Source: Lachnospiraceae bacterium (GTDB taxonomy: Bacteria > Bacillota > Clostridia > Lachnospirales > Lachnospiraceae). From it: a stretch of 32,869 bases of DNA. A program made the position numbers and the translations under genes. The DNA lies in NCBI GenBank assembly GCA_016287095.1, contig JAEEVK010000025.1:1-32869 (forward strand), read 5' to 3'. The notes below the pieces were generated by a model. The model saw only the letters and a list, made by a program, of their open reading frames with translations, made no database searches and was not told where the DNA came from. Of the stretch, positions 1 to 7,095 are shown piece by piece (position 1 is the stretch's first letter; each line of letters begins with the position of its first letter).

Positions 1-623
1 GTACCGGATGTAAAATAAATCTGCATTATATCGGTGTTATGAGTACGCTCATCACCTGTAGGTCTCTCAAATACATCGCTCTGACCTTCCATGCCGTCAT
101 GGAGATTCAGCCAGCCGTCTCTGTGACCGTTTACAAGCATTATGTTCTTTACTTCAGGTACTTCTTTTACAGTATTTTCAATCTGCTCTACTACGAAATC
201 ATCGTCGATGCCGATGAACATCTCGATATTTGCTGCCTTTGCTCTGTATACAAGGTCATGAGTTGTAAGCTGCAGAGTACCGGGGATTATGATAACACCC
301 ATCTTGATAAGTGCTGTTGCGCAGATCCAGTATTCATAACGACGACGTAATATCATCATTACTACAGAACCTTTATGAAGTCCGAGACTCTTGAAATAAT
401 TTGCAGCCTGGTTTGAAAGCTTACTCATCTCTGCAAATGTAAAGGTCTTTTCCTCACCGTCATCATCGCACCAGACAAGTGCACGGTTCTCAGGCTTTTC
501 CTTTGCCCATCCGTCTACGATATCAAAACCGAAGTTGAAATCCTCGGGTACATTTACTTTATAATTTGCTTTAAAATCCTCGTATGAATCAAAATCTATA
601 CGGGGAAGATACTTCTCTAACAT
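1..623 (-). CDS. AMP-forming acyl-CoA synthetase, 5' part only
   Basis: This is the first 207 codons of an adenylate-forming acyl-CoA synthetase (ANL superfamily); the gene runs off the left edge. Such enzymes activate a carboxylate with ATP to an acyl-AMP and pass it to CoA. Translation starts MLEKYLPRIDF and ends at the window edge inside the family's phosphate-binding signature (MQIYFTSGT, normally followed by TG-x-PK). Between these are typical segments such as ENRALVWCDDDGE and GVIIIPGTLQL. The latter resembles the medium-chain (ACSM-like) branch, but the substrate cannot be read from this fragment. The ATG at 621-623 follows AGGAGG at ideal distance. It lies 107 nt downstream of an XRE-cupin regulator on the same strand, a pairing that suggests the regulator controls it. 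The family call is firm; substrate and full length are unknown. Confidence 0.9.
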   Translation of the reverse strand, partial: MLEKYLPRIDFDSYEDFKANYKVNVPEDFNFGFDIVDGWAKEKPENRALVWCDDDGEEKTFTFAEMSKLSNQAANYFKSLGLHKGSVVMMILRRRYEYWICATALIKMGVIIIPGTLQLTTHDLVYRAKAANIEMFIGIDDDFVVEQIENTVKEVPEVKNIMLVNGHRDGWLNLHDGMEGQSDVFERPTGDERTHNTDIMQIYFTSG

Positions 624-667
624 GATAGTCCTCCTGATTCCTTTATTGTGTCACATAGTATTGCATT

Positions 668-728
668 ATCAATCAAAAACCCCTTCTCCTGATTGATTTA
701 CGCCCTAAGACCTAACAGCTCTCAGGGC
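668..728 (-). promoter_or_regulatory. Two tandem stem-loops between regulator and synthetase genes
   Basis: The 107-nt gap holds two hairpins in the minus-strand transcript. The first, 702-728, begins right after the regulator's stop and pairs 9 bp (one G-U) around a 9-nt loop. The second, 668-697, pairs ATCAATC with GATTGAT around a 16-nt purine/T-rich loop. Neither is followed by a convincing T-run, so they are more likely mRNA processing, stability or attenuation elements than terminators. I see no clear second promoter here. Confidence 0.35.
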
Positions 729-730
729 AC

Positions 731-1285
731 TTACACTTCTGTGATCACCGTAAGGAATGTGCCGGGCTCATCGCCTCCGCAGCGCTGACCATGAGGTATA
801 TTAGGATTAAAATAAACACTGTCTCCTTCTTCAAGAAGAATGCTCTTTGTTCCTAAAACAACTATAATCTTTCCTTTTAAACAAAGGTTAAATTCCTCTC
901 CTTTATGTGTAACCAGATCGACGGGCTTGTCCGAAGGATCGATGGTAACAAGGAGTGGCTGCATTATTTTCTTTGTAAATCTGTAAGCAAGGTCTTTAAA
1001 ATAATAACCGGGTATTCTGTCGATGACCTGTCCCTGGCCTTTTCTTACCACGTGATATGTATCAAGCTTTGCAGACTCGCCGGTAAGTATCTCAGCAAAA
1101 TCCACATTGCATAATTTCGATATCTGATAAATGGTACTGATAGGAACGTTTTTACCGGTTGATTCATATTCTTTATATGTATCGATATCAACTCCAAGTT
1201 CTTTTGCAAACTCTTCCTGAGTATATCCGCAGGCATCTCTAAGACCTGCTATACGTTCTGCTATCTCTCTGATTTCATCATCCAT
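731..1285 (-). CDS. XRE-family transcriptional regulator with C-terminal cupin domain
   Basis: This 184-residue protein has an N-terminal helix-turn-helix of the Cro/C1 type (about residues 9-63, including GYTQEEFAKELGVD). A small cupin barrel follows at about 118-180 (motif HKGEEFNLCLKG, then EEGDSVYFNPNIPHG, then GTFLTVI). In this family the cupin senses a small ligand and modulates DNA binding. The ATG at 1283-1285 has an AGGAG site seven bases upstream. The gene has its own consensus promoter and sits directly upstream of the acyl-CoA synthetase, so I infer local control of that gene and probably of itself. The ligand cannot be read from the sequence. Length is normal for the class. Confidence 0.92.
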   Translation of the reverse strand: MDDEIREIAERIAGLRDACGYTQEEFAKELGVDIDTYKEYESTGKNVPISTIYQISKLCNVDFAEILTGESAKLDTYHVVRKGQGQVIDRIPGYYFKDLAYRFTKKIMQPLLVTIDPSDKPVDLVTHKGEEFNLCLKGKIIVVLGTKSILLEEGDSVYFNPNIPHGQRCGGDEPGTFLTVITEV

Positions 1286-1360
1286 AATGTTATCTCCTGA
1301 TCTGTTTCTAATAATGCAGATAATAATAGGACGTTTTTTCGCCTTTATCCCTAATATCTT

Positions 1361-1389
1361 ATTCTATCACTTTCAAATTTTTTAGTCAA
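1361..1389 (-). promoter_or_regulatory. Sigma-A promoter of the XRE-cupin gene
   Basis: On the minus strand TTGACT (1384-1389) and TAGAAT (1361-1366) are separated by 17 nt, each one base from consensus. This lies about 75 nt upstream of the start codon at 1285. Confidence 0.8.
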
Positions 1390-1430
1390 CTCTTAATTGT
1401 GTTCTTCATAAGTGAATCTTTGGCTGTATA

Positions 1431-1465
1431 TAAAAAGAAAAGGCTACGGAAAACCGTAGCCTTTT
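1431..1465 (-). terminator. Rho-independent terminator of the SCP2/H1-like gene
   Basis: The minus strand reads AAGGCTACGG, a TTTT loop, then CCGTAGCCTT followed by a T-rich tract. It is a perfect 10-bp GC-containing stem starting about 15 nt after the stop codon at 1480. Confidence 0.93.
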
Positions 1466-1479
1466 GAATCTTGAAATTA

Positions 1480-2196
1480 TCAAGCCTTAACTTCTGCGTT
1501 CTTGGGCTTTCTGCCAGGCTTCTTCTTATCCTTAGCCTCAACCTTGTCAGCAGCCTTCTTAACTGCCTTTGCAGGCTTTGCAGCAGCCTTAGCAGCCTTC
1601 TCAGCTTCTTTCTTTGCAGCTTTCTCAGCAGCCTTTGCAGCCTTCTCAGCTTCCTTCTTTGCAGCTTTCTCAGCAGCCTTTGCAGCCTTCTCAGCTTCCT
1701 TCTTTGCTGCCTTCTCAGCAGCCTTTGCAGCCTTCTCAGCTTCTTTCTTTGCAGTTGCAGCAGCGGTATCCTTCTTAGCTACTTTCTTCTCAGCTGTTTT
1801 CTTTTCTGCCTTAGGAGCAGCCTTCTTAGCTGTCTTCTTCTCTGCCTTAGGAGCAGCAGCCTTCTTAGCGCTCTTCTTTGCAACGATCAGATCGAATACT
1901 GCAACCTTATCAAAGTTACGTGAAATGTAAACATTGCCTGACTCAACTTCTGCGCCAAGTTTCTTCTTGCCTTCAGCGATAGCAATGATCTCTTCTGCTG
2001 TACACTGGATCTTGAAATCATGATCAAGATATTCCCAAGGCTCAACATTGATCTTTCCGTCAGCCACTTCGATATAGAAGGCGCCTTCGCCTTCGCCGGT
2101 TACATCAACCTGAACTGCAAGATGCTCATCTACAAGTGCAGTATCAGCTTTTGCATAAGCTTTTTTAACTTTTGCAACAATCTCTTCGTATTTCAT
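1480..2196 (-). CDS. SCP2-like domain protein with histone H1-like Lys/Ala-rich tail
   Basis: The first ~105 residues form a compact acidic-to-neutral domain. Its pattern (KYEEIVAKVKKAY, GAFYIEVADGKINVEPW, DFKIQCTAEEIIAIAEGK) resembles SCP2/sterol-carrier lipid-binding folds. The remaining ~130 residues are almost only Lys, Ala, Glu and Pro, with 15-residue repeats KKEAEKAAKAAEKAA, earlier AAPKAEKKTA units and an AT-hook-like KKPGRKPK near the end. Such tails in histone H1 and bacterial H1-like proteins bind DNA or RNA non-specifically. I chose the ATG at 2194-2196 because GGAGGG precedes it at 5 nt; the ATG at 2208 overlaps that ribosome site and has none of its own. It is monocistronic, with its own promoter and terminator. 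Function is unknown; nucleoid association or nucleic-acid bridging is an inference from composition. Confidence 0.75.
   Translation of the reverse strand: MKYEEIVAKVKKAYAKADTALVDEHLAVQVDVTGEGEGAFYIEVADGKINVEPWEYLDHDFKIQCTAEEIIAIAEGKKKLGAEVESGNVYISRNFDKVAVFDLIVAKKSAKKAAAPKAEKKTAKKAAPKAEKKTAEKKVAKKDTAAATAKKEAEKAAKAAEKAAKKEAEKAAKAAEKAAKKEAEKAAKAAEKAAKKEAEKAAKAAAKPAKAVKKAADKVEAKDKKKPGRKPKNAEVKA
1596..1754. repeat. 45-bp in-frame tandem repeats, about 3.5 copies
   Basis: Copies start at 1596, 1641 and 1686, with a 24-bp partial copy from 1731. They are nearly identical and each encodes one KKEAEKAAKAAEKAA-type unit of the basic tail. There are no spacers, so this is a coding minisatellite that can vary in copy number. 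Confidence 0.95.
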
Positions 2197-2225
2197 AACG
2201 CCCTCCATAAATAATAGGAAAAAAT

Positions 2226-2264
2226 ATACAGTGGAATTATATCACTGTATTAATAAAATGTAAA
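2226..2264 (-). promoter_or_regulatory. Sigma-A promoter overlapped by an 8-bp inverted repeat
   Basis: TTTACA (2259-2264), 17 nt, then a perfect TATAAT (2236-2241) on the minus strand, about 40 nt upstream of the SCP2/H1-like gene. The -10 box lies in the centre of a dyad ATACAGTG-N9-CACTGTAT (2226-2250), a layout typical of a repressor operator. No obvious cognate regulator is adjacent. Confidence 0.7.
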
Positions 2265-2387
2265 TGTGCGACATTGCCAAAAATTAAATAATTAATTATT
2301 TGATTTTTCGCAATACTGCACAATAAAACAACGATTTGTTTTATGTTGTGATTATATTATCTATTTTTCTAATTGTCAATAATAAAT

Positions 2388-2440
2388 ATTTAAAATAAAA
2401 AGAAATTGTAATTTTTATTATTTGTATTACAATTTCTTTT
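2388..2440 (-). terminator. AT-rich terminator after tcdA
   Basis: A perfect 15-bp inverted repeat (2398-2412 with 2426-2440) encloses a 13-nt loop. On the minus strand the right-hand arm is followed by a TTTTATTTT tract. It lies about 55 nt after the tcdA stop. The flanks are also T-rich on the plus strand, so it could be bidirectional. The rest of 2209-2494 is very AT-rich and shows no coding potential. Confidence 0.7.
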
Positions 2441-2494
2441 CAATTTTTTATACTGTTTTTTATTTGTTTTTTCAATAATTTTTTAATTCGTTTT

Positions 2495-3187
2495 TTATTG
2501 TTTTATCAGATTATTAATTACAAATCCTGCGATCATAATACCTGCGACCGACGGCACAAATGCTACACTTCCGGGCGTTCTGACTATTTCTTTTTCTGCT
2601 TTATTTATTAATTCATCAGATGCAATTACATCTAATTTTTCTATGTTTCTTTTCTTTAATTCTTTGCGCATTACTTTTGCCAAAGGACAATTTTTTGTTG
2701 AAAAAATATCAGTGATTTTTAATTTTTCAGGATGGGTTTTATTGCCTGTTCCGCATGAACTTATTATTGAAATATTTTCGTTTTTTGCACGCATTATTAT
2801 TTCTAATTTTGCGGTAACGGTATCCACACAATCACAAATAAAATCAAAATTTATGAAATCAATTTCTTTTGAATTTTCCGGTAAAAAAAACATATCATAT
2901 GCGTGAATTTTTAATTCCGGATTTATATCCAAAAGTCTTGATTTTATTACTTCAGTTTTCTTTTTTCCTATGGTACTGTGTAGTGCGATTATCTGTCTGT
3001 TTAAATTGGATTCGGATACAACATCATTATCAATTACGGTTATTTCTCCTATTCCGCTCCTCACCAAAACCTCGGCAGTATAACCTCCGACACCGCCTAC
3101 TCCAAAAACTGCGACATGGCTTTTTTGTAATTTTTTAACTGCATCTTCTCCGATACACATTGCAGTTCTTTCATACATTCCGTCCAT
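2495..3187 (-). CDS. tcdA: tRNA threonylcarbamoyladenosine dehydratase (ThiF/E1-like)
   Basis: TcdA (CsdL/YgdL) uses ATP to cyclise t6A37 to ct6A37 in ANN-decoding tRNAs. The 230-residue protein has the E1-like nucleotide loop GVGGVGG (29-35) and the signature VIDNDVVSESNLNRQI with Asp53, Asn61 and Arg64. DFICDCVDTVTAK contains Asp122, and the family-specific region is SSCGTGNKTHPEKLKI-DI-S. Length is normal for the short Firmicute form. The ATG at 3185-3187 has GGAG eight bases upstream; an in-frame ATG three codons later is possible. It follows ung by 19 nt and probably shares its promoter. A different E1-like function is unlikely given the TcdA-type centre. Confidence 0.93.
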   Translation of the reverse strand: MDGMYERTAMCIGEDAVKKLQKSHVAVFGVGGVGGYTAEVLVRSGIGEITVIDNDVVSESNLNRQIIALHSTIGKKKTEVIKSRLLDINPELKIHAYDMFFLPENSKEIDFINFDFICDCVDTVTAKLEIIMRAKNENISIISSCGTGNKTHPEKLKITDIFSTKNCPLAKVMRKELKKRNIEKLDVIASDELINKAEKEIVRTPGSVAFVPSVAGIMIAGFVINNLIKQ

Positions 3188-3206
3188 ATTTTTATCTCCG
3201 ATTTTC

Positions 3207-3878
3207 TTAAATATTTTCGATCTGCCAGTCTATCGGTGTGCATCCATTTGATGTCAAAAATTCATTTGCTTTACTGAAATGTTTGCAACCGAAAAATCCT
3301 CTGTATGCAGAAAGCGGACTCGGATGAGGTGCTTTTAAAATCAGATGATTAGGGTTATTTAAAAATGCTGCTTTTTTCTGTGCAGGACTTCCCCAAAGTA
3401 AAAATACAATTGGTCTGTTTTCTTCATTTACTGCTTTAATAACTGCATCTGTAAATCTTTCCCAACCATGTCCCGCATGTGAATTTGCAGCATGTGCTCT
3501 CACTGTTAAAACCGTGTTCAATAATAAGACTCCCTGATCCGCCCACTTTTTTAAATATCCGTTATTGGGTATATAACAGCCGCAGTCATCCTTTAATTCT
3601 TTATATATATTTTCAAGGGAAGGCGGAGCAGGATTTCCGGGCAGTACAGAAAAACAAAGTCCGTGTGCCTGGTTTGGCTCATGGTATGGATCCTGTCCGA
3701 GTATAACTGCTTTTACTCTGCTTAAAGGTGTGTATTTCAATGCATTGAATATTTCTGTTGCGGGGGGATATATGACTTTAGTGCTATATTCATTTTTTAA
3801 AAAAGCGGTCAGTTCCTTATAATACTCACTGTTGTATTCATTTATAAGACTGTCTTTCCAATTATTTACCGTAGCCAT
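3207..3878 (-). CDS. ung: Uracil-DNA glycosylase, family 1
   Basis: This enzyme removes uracil from DNA to start base-excision repair. The 223-residue protein has all family-1 landmarks: the water-activating motif GQDPYHEP with Asp63, the uracil-binding GLCFSV, the region [14 protein letters not shown], the strand FLLWG, and the His loop [15 protein letters not shown] with His185. Length is typical (about 220-230). The start ATG (3876-3878) is preceded by a weak AAAGGG site. It is the first gene of an ung-tcdA pair. Confidence 0.97.
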   Translation of the reverse strand: MATVNNWKDSLINEYNSEYYKELTAFLKNEYSTKVIYPPATEIFNALKYTPLSRVKAVILGQDPYHEPNQAHGLCFSVLPGNPAPPSLENIYKELKDDCGCYIPNNGYLKKWADQGVLLLNTVLTVRAHAANSHAGHGWERFTDAVIKAVNEENRPIVFLLWGSPAQKKAAFLNNPNHLILKAPHPSPLSAYRGFFGCKHFSKANEFLTSNGCTPIDWQIENI

Positions 3879-3901
3879 ATTTATGTATGCCCTTTCTATA
3901 T

Positions 3902-3931
3902 TTTATCCTTCGCCTGACACTCTCCTGTCAA
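3902..3931 (-). promoter_or_regulatory. Probable promoter of ung-tcdA
   Basis: TTGACA (3926-3931) on the minus strand is a perfect -35, followed after 18 nt by GATAAA (3902-3907) as the best -10. It lies about 25-50 nt before the ung start. Confidence 0.6.
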
Positions 3932-3989
3932 AGCAGTCAAGCCTCTGCTCAGAATTACAACTTCAGATATTAGTTCTACTATATAGTAC

Positions 3990-4025
3990 GAAAAAAGACA
4001 TGCACTCATGGAACGAGAGCATGCC
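3990..4025 (-). terminator. Terminator of rpmB
   Basis: In the minus-strand transcript GGCATGCTCTCG pairs with TGAGTGCATGTC (one mismatch, GU pairs) and is followed by TTTTTT. Outside this stem, GTACGAA (about 3987-3993) and TTCGTAC (about 4041-4047) form an additional outer dyad. It starts about 30 nt after the rpmB stop. Confidence 0.85.
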
Positions 4026-4054
4026 CTTAACTTTAATCTGTTCGTACTTATAAA

Positions 4055-4252
4055 TTAAGCACGTTCTACTTTTCCGGACCTGAGACAAGCTGTACATACA
4101 TACATCTTCTGTGTGCCGCCAGCGGTCTTTACTCTAACAGACTTAACATTTGTCTTCCACATTCTGTTAGCACGTCTTGATACGTGGCTTCTTGAATAGC
4201 TTAACTGATGTCCGAATCTATTTTCTTTCTCACAAATTGCGCATTTAGCCAT
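4055..4252 (-). CDS. rpmB: Large-subunit ribosomal protein bL28
   Basis: This 65-residue protein starts MAKCAICEK and has a second pair of cysteines in YVCTACLRSGK, so it is the zinc-binding (C+) form of L28. The core FGHQLSYSRSHVSRRANRMW is diagnostic. I use the ATG at 4250-4252, which follows AGGAGG by 8 nt. A GTG three codons earlier falls inside that ribosome site. It is transcribed alone from its own promoter and ends at a strong hairpin terminator. Confidence 0.98.
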   Translation of the reverse strand: MAKCAICEKENRFGHQLSYSRSHVSRRANRMWKTNVKSVRVKTAGGTQKMYVCTACLRSGKVERA

Positions 4253-4304
4253 TATAAACACCTCCTGTCGCGCAAATTTGGCTCCAAAGCCTTAAACATT
4301 TGAC

Positions 4305-4333
4305 ATTCTATCACAAGTTGTAAAATAATGCAA
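4305..4333 (-). promoter_or_regulatory. Sigma-A promoter of rpmB
   Basis: TTGCAT (4328-4333), 17 nt, TAGAAT (4305-4310) on the minus strand. The roughly 45-nt leader contains a small GGCT-TTGG-AGCC hairpin (about 4280-4291) before the ribosome site. Confidence 0.75.
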
Positions 4334-4383
4334 GTACTTTTTTCGTTTCCTTAAAAGACTCTGCGGATAACTGTTTTACAGCC

Positions 4384-6639
4384 TTATTCAAAGGTAAGTG
4401 ACAGTGTCTCTGTATAATAATCATTTCCGTATACATCAAGGATATGACCGTATACGTCTACATCATAATCGCCTACTTCTTCGTAGGTAACCTTTAATGC
4501 AGAGTCGATAACGATAGGATCGCCGAACAGCCACTTATCGTCGTACTCACCGTCATATGTGTAATAATCACATACAAACTGGATGGTATCGCCCTTTACG
4601 AAGTTAGCAACATTACGCTCAGCCTGTGTAGGACCTTCGTCATCAGAAGATGTCCTGTAGCCCTTTACATAACCGCCGTCATGCTTATCATCCCAGTAAA
4701 GGAGAATATCGATGTCCCTGGTCTCGCCTGTTCTGGCACTGGTAAATACCGCCTCTACTATACCGTATGTATACCAGCCGCCATCAGCTGTCTCACCCTC
4801 TTCTACTGCGAAGTAAGGTACGATCTGCTCATCGATAGCAACCCACTTGTAATCAAAATCAACTATCAGGTTGCCGTTATCGTCAAGTTCATATGCATTA
4901 TCATTTCCAAGGTCGATATAGCCTTCGCCGTCATCAAGGTATACACCAAGATCTACCATAGCGGCTGCATCCCACTGCTCATCGGTAAGTTCAAGGACAT
5001 ATCCGTCTCCCTCTTCTGTCAAAGGAAGGAGTCCATCCTCATTTAATTCGAACTCTACGATCTCTGTCTCGGCAGCTATTTCCTCATTATACCACTCTTC
5101 TGTGGTGAGGTCTTCTTCTTGAGTATCGTCTTCGTAACCGGTCTTAACAGCGATAGGAGTCATAGCTCTTGATACTGAACCGCCGGATCTTGCTGAAAGG
5201 AAATTGCTGAAGAAGCCTGAAACCTTGTCATCATTCATGCCAAAGCTCTTCATCATGCTCTTCATCTGCTTATAGTAGCTGGGATAATCATAAGGGAAAT
5301 ACATAGCCAGGCCGTTGGTCCTGGTGATGTTTGTCTTATGATATACAACGCAGTCCTTTACTGCTGCTATAACATCATCTGCTCCGTCAAGACCGCAATT
5401 CTGACAGAAGTCAATGATATCGATCTGATCGTAATTGCCCTCGCCGTAGCACTTAGTGTTCTTTCTAACCTTAGCAAGTGCCTTATAGTTTCCGGCATAA
5501 AGTACTTCATTACCGTCTGCACAAAGTGAGCTAAGCTTTGAATAAACATTCTTTATCTTACTTAAATTGATAAGGCTCAGTGTAACATCATCAGAACCGT
5601 TTGCTGCTACGAAGTCATCAACGATGATGCTTCCGAGCTTTTCCATATCAACTGAAGGATTCTTGGTGAGTGCCTTGAGCCAGCCGGTGTATGACCAGCC
5701 GTATCCGGGCTCCTCTTCCTCTGCTGCTATAAGATATGAAGCACTGCCTGATAATGCGTAAGCTGTCTCAATGGTACCCATAAGACATGCATCAAAGCCT
5801 ACAAAGTCAAACTTTACACCGCTGCTTGCAAATACATCTGCTATCTCATCAAGTGAAAGGTCTCCTGTAGCCAGGTCGTCCATACCAAAGCCTGCCATGG
5901 TACCGCCGCCGTGATTCCAGAAAATGAATCCGTATCTGTCTGCAGGGAAATTCTTTACTGAATAATTGATGAAATCAAGTACCTCTGAAGGCTCAACCAT
6001 GCTCTTCTTTCCACGGTCCTCAAGTTTCTTAACGCCTTCGCCGATTACCTGATATCTTCCAACCTTACCTGAAGTCATGACACTGTTCTGCCATCTCTTT
6101 GCTCCGCCGGCTTCAATGATAAGGTTTACATTGCTGCCGATATTTGCCTCGCACATTTCCTGGATATCCATGGTAGCACACCCGCTGTCGCTCTCCAGGT
6201 TGGAGCCTACAATGTATACCATAATGGTAGCTTTTCCTGAACCTGACTGGATATCACTGATATCTGCATAGTCAAACTTTTCACCGGTATTTCCGCCGAT
6301 GTAGTTGTCACTGCCGCCGCTGTAAGAAGAATCTCCCCAGCCGTAATCAGATGAGCTGCTGCCGAAAAAAGCGTCAAAAAGTGAACCAAGCAAATCATCG
6401 TCTGATGAACTCTGGCTTGATGATCCGTAATCGTCATCATCGGAATACGATGATGTATCACCCGAATCACTTAATAAATCATCCAGTAACCCGTCCAGAT
6501 CATCCAGCAATCCTTTTTCTGAACCACCGTTTGAGCTTGGTGTACCGGTCTCTTCATCCAACATTCCGCAACCCGAAAATGAGCATACCAATAAAACGGA
6601 TACCACAAATAAGGCTACCCATTTATAAATTCTTTTCAT
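4384..6639 (-). CDS. Clostripain-family (peptidase C11) cysteine protease lipoprotein
   Basis: This is a 751-residue exported protease. Residues 1-24 are a lipoprotein signal (VLLVCSFSGC, lipid-bearing Cys24). Residues 25-130 are a low-complexity Ser/Gly/Asp linker. The C11 domain begins at about 136 with KATIMVYIVGSNLES and holds the catalytic pair: His243 in FIFWNHGGG and Cys285 in GFDACLMG. The part after about residue 510 is an acidic, probably beta-rich module I do not recognise. C11 enzymes cleave after Arg or Lys and are often self-activating. The ATG follows GGAG inside the end of gerW, 4 nt downstream of its stop, so it is the last gene of that operon. I find no strong terminator after it; readthrough toward rpmB is possible. 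Confidence 0.92.
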   Translation of the reverse strand: MKRIYKWVALFVVSVLLVCSFSGCGMLDEETGTPSSNGGSEKGLLDDLDGLLDDLLSDSGDTSSYSDDDDYGSSSQSSSDDDLLGSLFDAFFGSSSSDYGWGDSSYSGGSDNYIGGNTGEKFDYADISDIQSGSGKATIMVYIVGSNLESDSGCATMDIQEMCEANIGSNVNLIIEAGGAKRWQNSVMTSGKVGRYQVIGEGVKKLEDRGKKSMVEPSEVLDFINYSVKNFPADRYGFIFWNHGGGTMAGFGMDDLATGDLSLDEIADVFASSGVKFDFVGFDACLMGTIETAYALSGSASYLIAAEEEEPGYGWSYTGWLKALTKNPSVDMEKLGSIIVDDFVAANGSDDVTLSLINLSKIKNVYSKLSSLCADGNEVLYAGNYKALAKVRKNTKCYGEGNYDQIDIIDFCQNCGLDGADDVIAAVKDCVVYHKTNITRTNGLAMYFPYDYPSYYKQMKSMMKSFGMNDDKVSGFFSNFLSARSGGSVSRAMTPIAVKTGYEDDTQEEDLTTEEWYNEEIAAETEIVEFELNEDGLLPLTEEGDGYVLELTDEQWDAAAMVDLGVYLDDGEGYIDLGNDNAYELDDNGNLIVDFDYKWVAIDEQIVPYFAVEEGETADGGWYTYGIVEAVFTSARTGETRDIDILLYWDDKHDGGYVKGYRTSSDDEGPTQAERNVANFVKGDTIQFVCDYYTYDGEYDDKWLFGDPIVIDSALKVTYEEVGDYDVDVYGHILDVYGNDYYTETLSLTFE

Positions 6640-6643
6640 TTTT

Positions 6644-7063
6644 TTAATTCTCCTGATCCTTTAAAAACTCTTCTCCCTTTTTAACCATTTCCTTCTCATT
6701 TTCCTTGTCTTTGGGAGACTTCTTGAATTTGTCAATTAAGCCGGGTACTGTATCGATGATCTTTGATACGGTATCGGTGTTCTTTGTGCTTACAAGCTTG
6801 CACTGTCCGTCCTTGATAACAAGTACCGAACTGGGTGACATCTTTCCGCCTAATCCGCCACCTGCGCTGTTACCCTTTGCATCCTTAACAAATGCACCTG
6901 CGGCTACGCCGAAGCTTACATCTACTAAAGGAAGGATGATAGTCCCGTCATCAAACTTCACAGCTTCACCTACTACAGTCTTGGTAGTGATGAAAGAATC
7001 CATTCCTTTGAACAGAGATGTGATAGTTTCTGCAAAATTGTTGTTTTTCTTCTCGTCTGCCAT
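6644..7063 (-). CDS. gerW: GerW/YtfJ-family sporulation protein
   Basis: This 139-residue protein has the YtfJ family pattern: an N-terminal helix (TITSLFKGMDSF), then GEAVKFDDGTIILPLVDVSFG, a Gly-rich turn AGGGLGGKMSPSSVLVI, and the closing VSKIIDTVPGLIDK. In Bacillus subtilis GerW (YtfJ) is needed for germination with some germinants. Family members also occur in clostridia. The direct upstream neighbour is a DUF2953 protein, the same pairing as ytfI-ytfJ in bacilli, which strengthens the call. The start has AAAGGAG about nine bases upstream. The Lys/Glu-rich C-terminal 30 residues are an extension. It is probably co-translated with the downstream protease (4-nt gap). Confidence 0.88.
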   Translation of the reverse strand: MADEKKNNNFAETITSLFKGMDSFITTKTVVGEAVKFDDGTIILPLVDVSFGVAAGAFVKDAKGNSAGGGLGGKMSPSSVLVIKDGQCKLVSTKNTDTVSKIIDTVPGLIDKFKKSPKDKENEKEMVKKGEEFLKDQEN

Positions 7064-7095
7064 TTTTCCTGTCTCCTTTTATAAAATATAAATCT

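Noticed and set aside
39-350. Plus-strand open frame of about 100 codons
   Set aside because: It is antisense to the clearly coding acyl-CoA synthetase.
1596-1754. CRISPR-like direct repeats
   Set aside because: The 45-bp units are contiguous without spacers and translate in frame into a Lys/Ala tail. No cas genes are near.
1471-1930. Plus-strand open frames rich in Ser/Leu or Ala/Phe
   Set aside because: They are antisense shadows of the repetitive Lys/Ala coding sequence and have no ribosome site.
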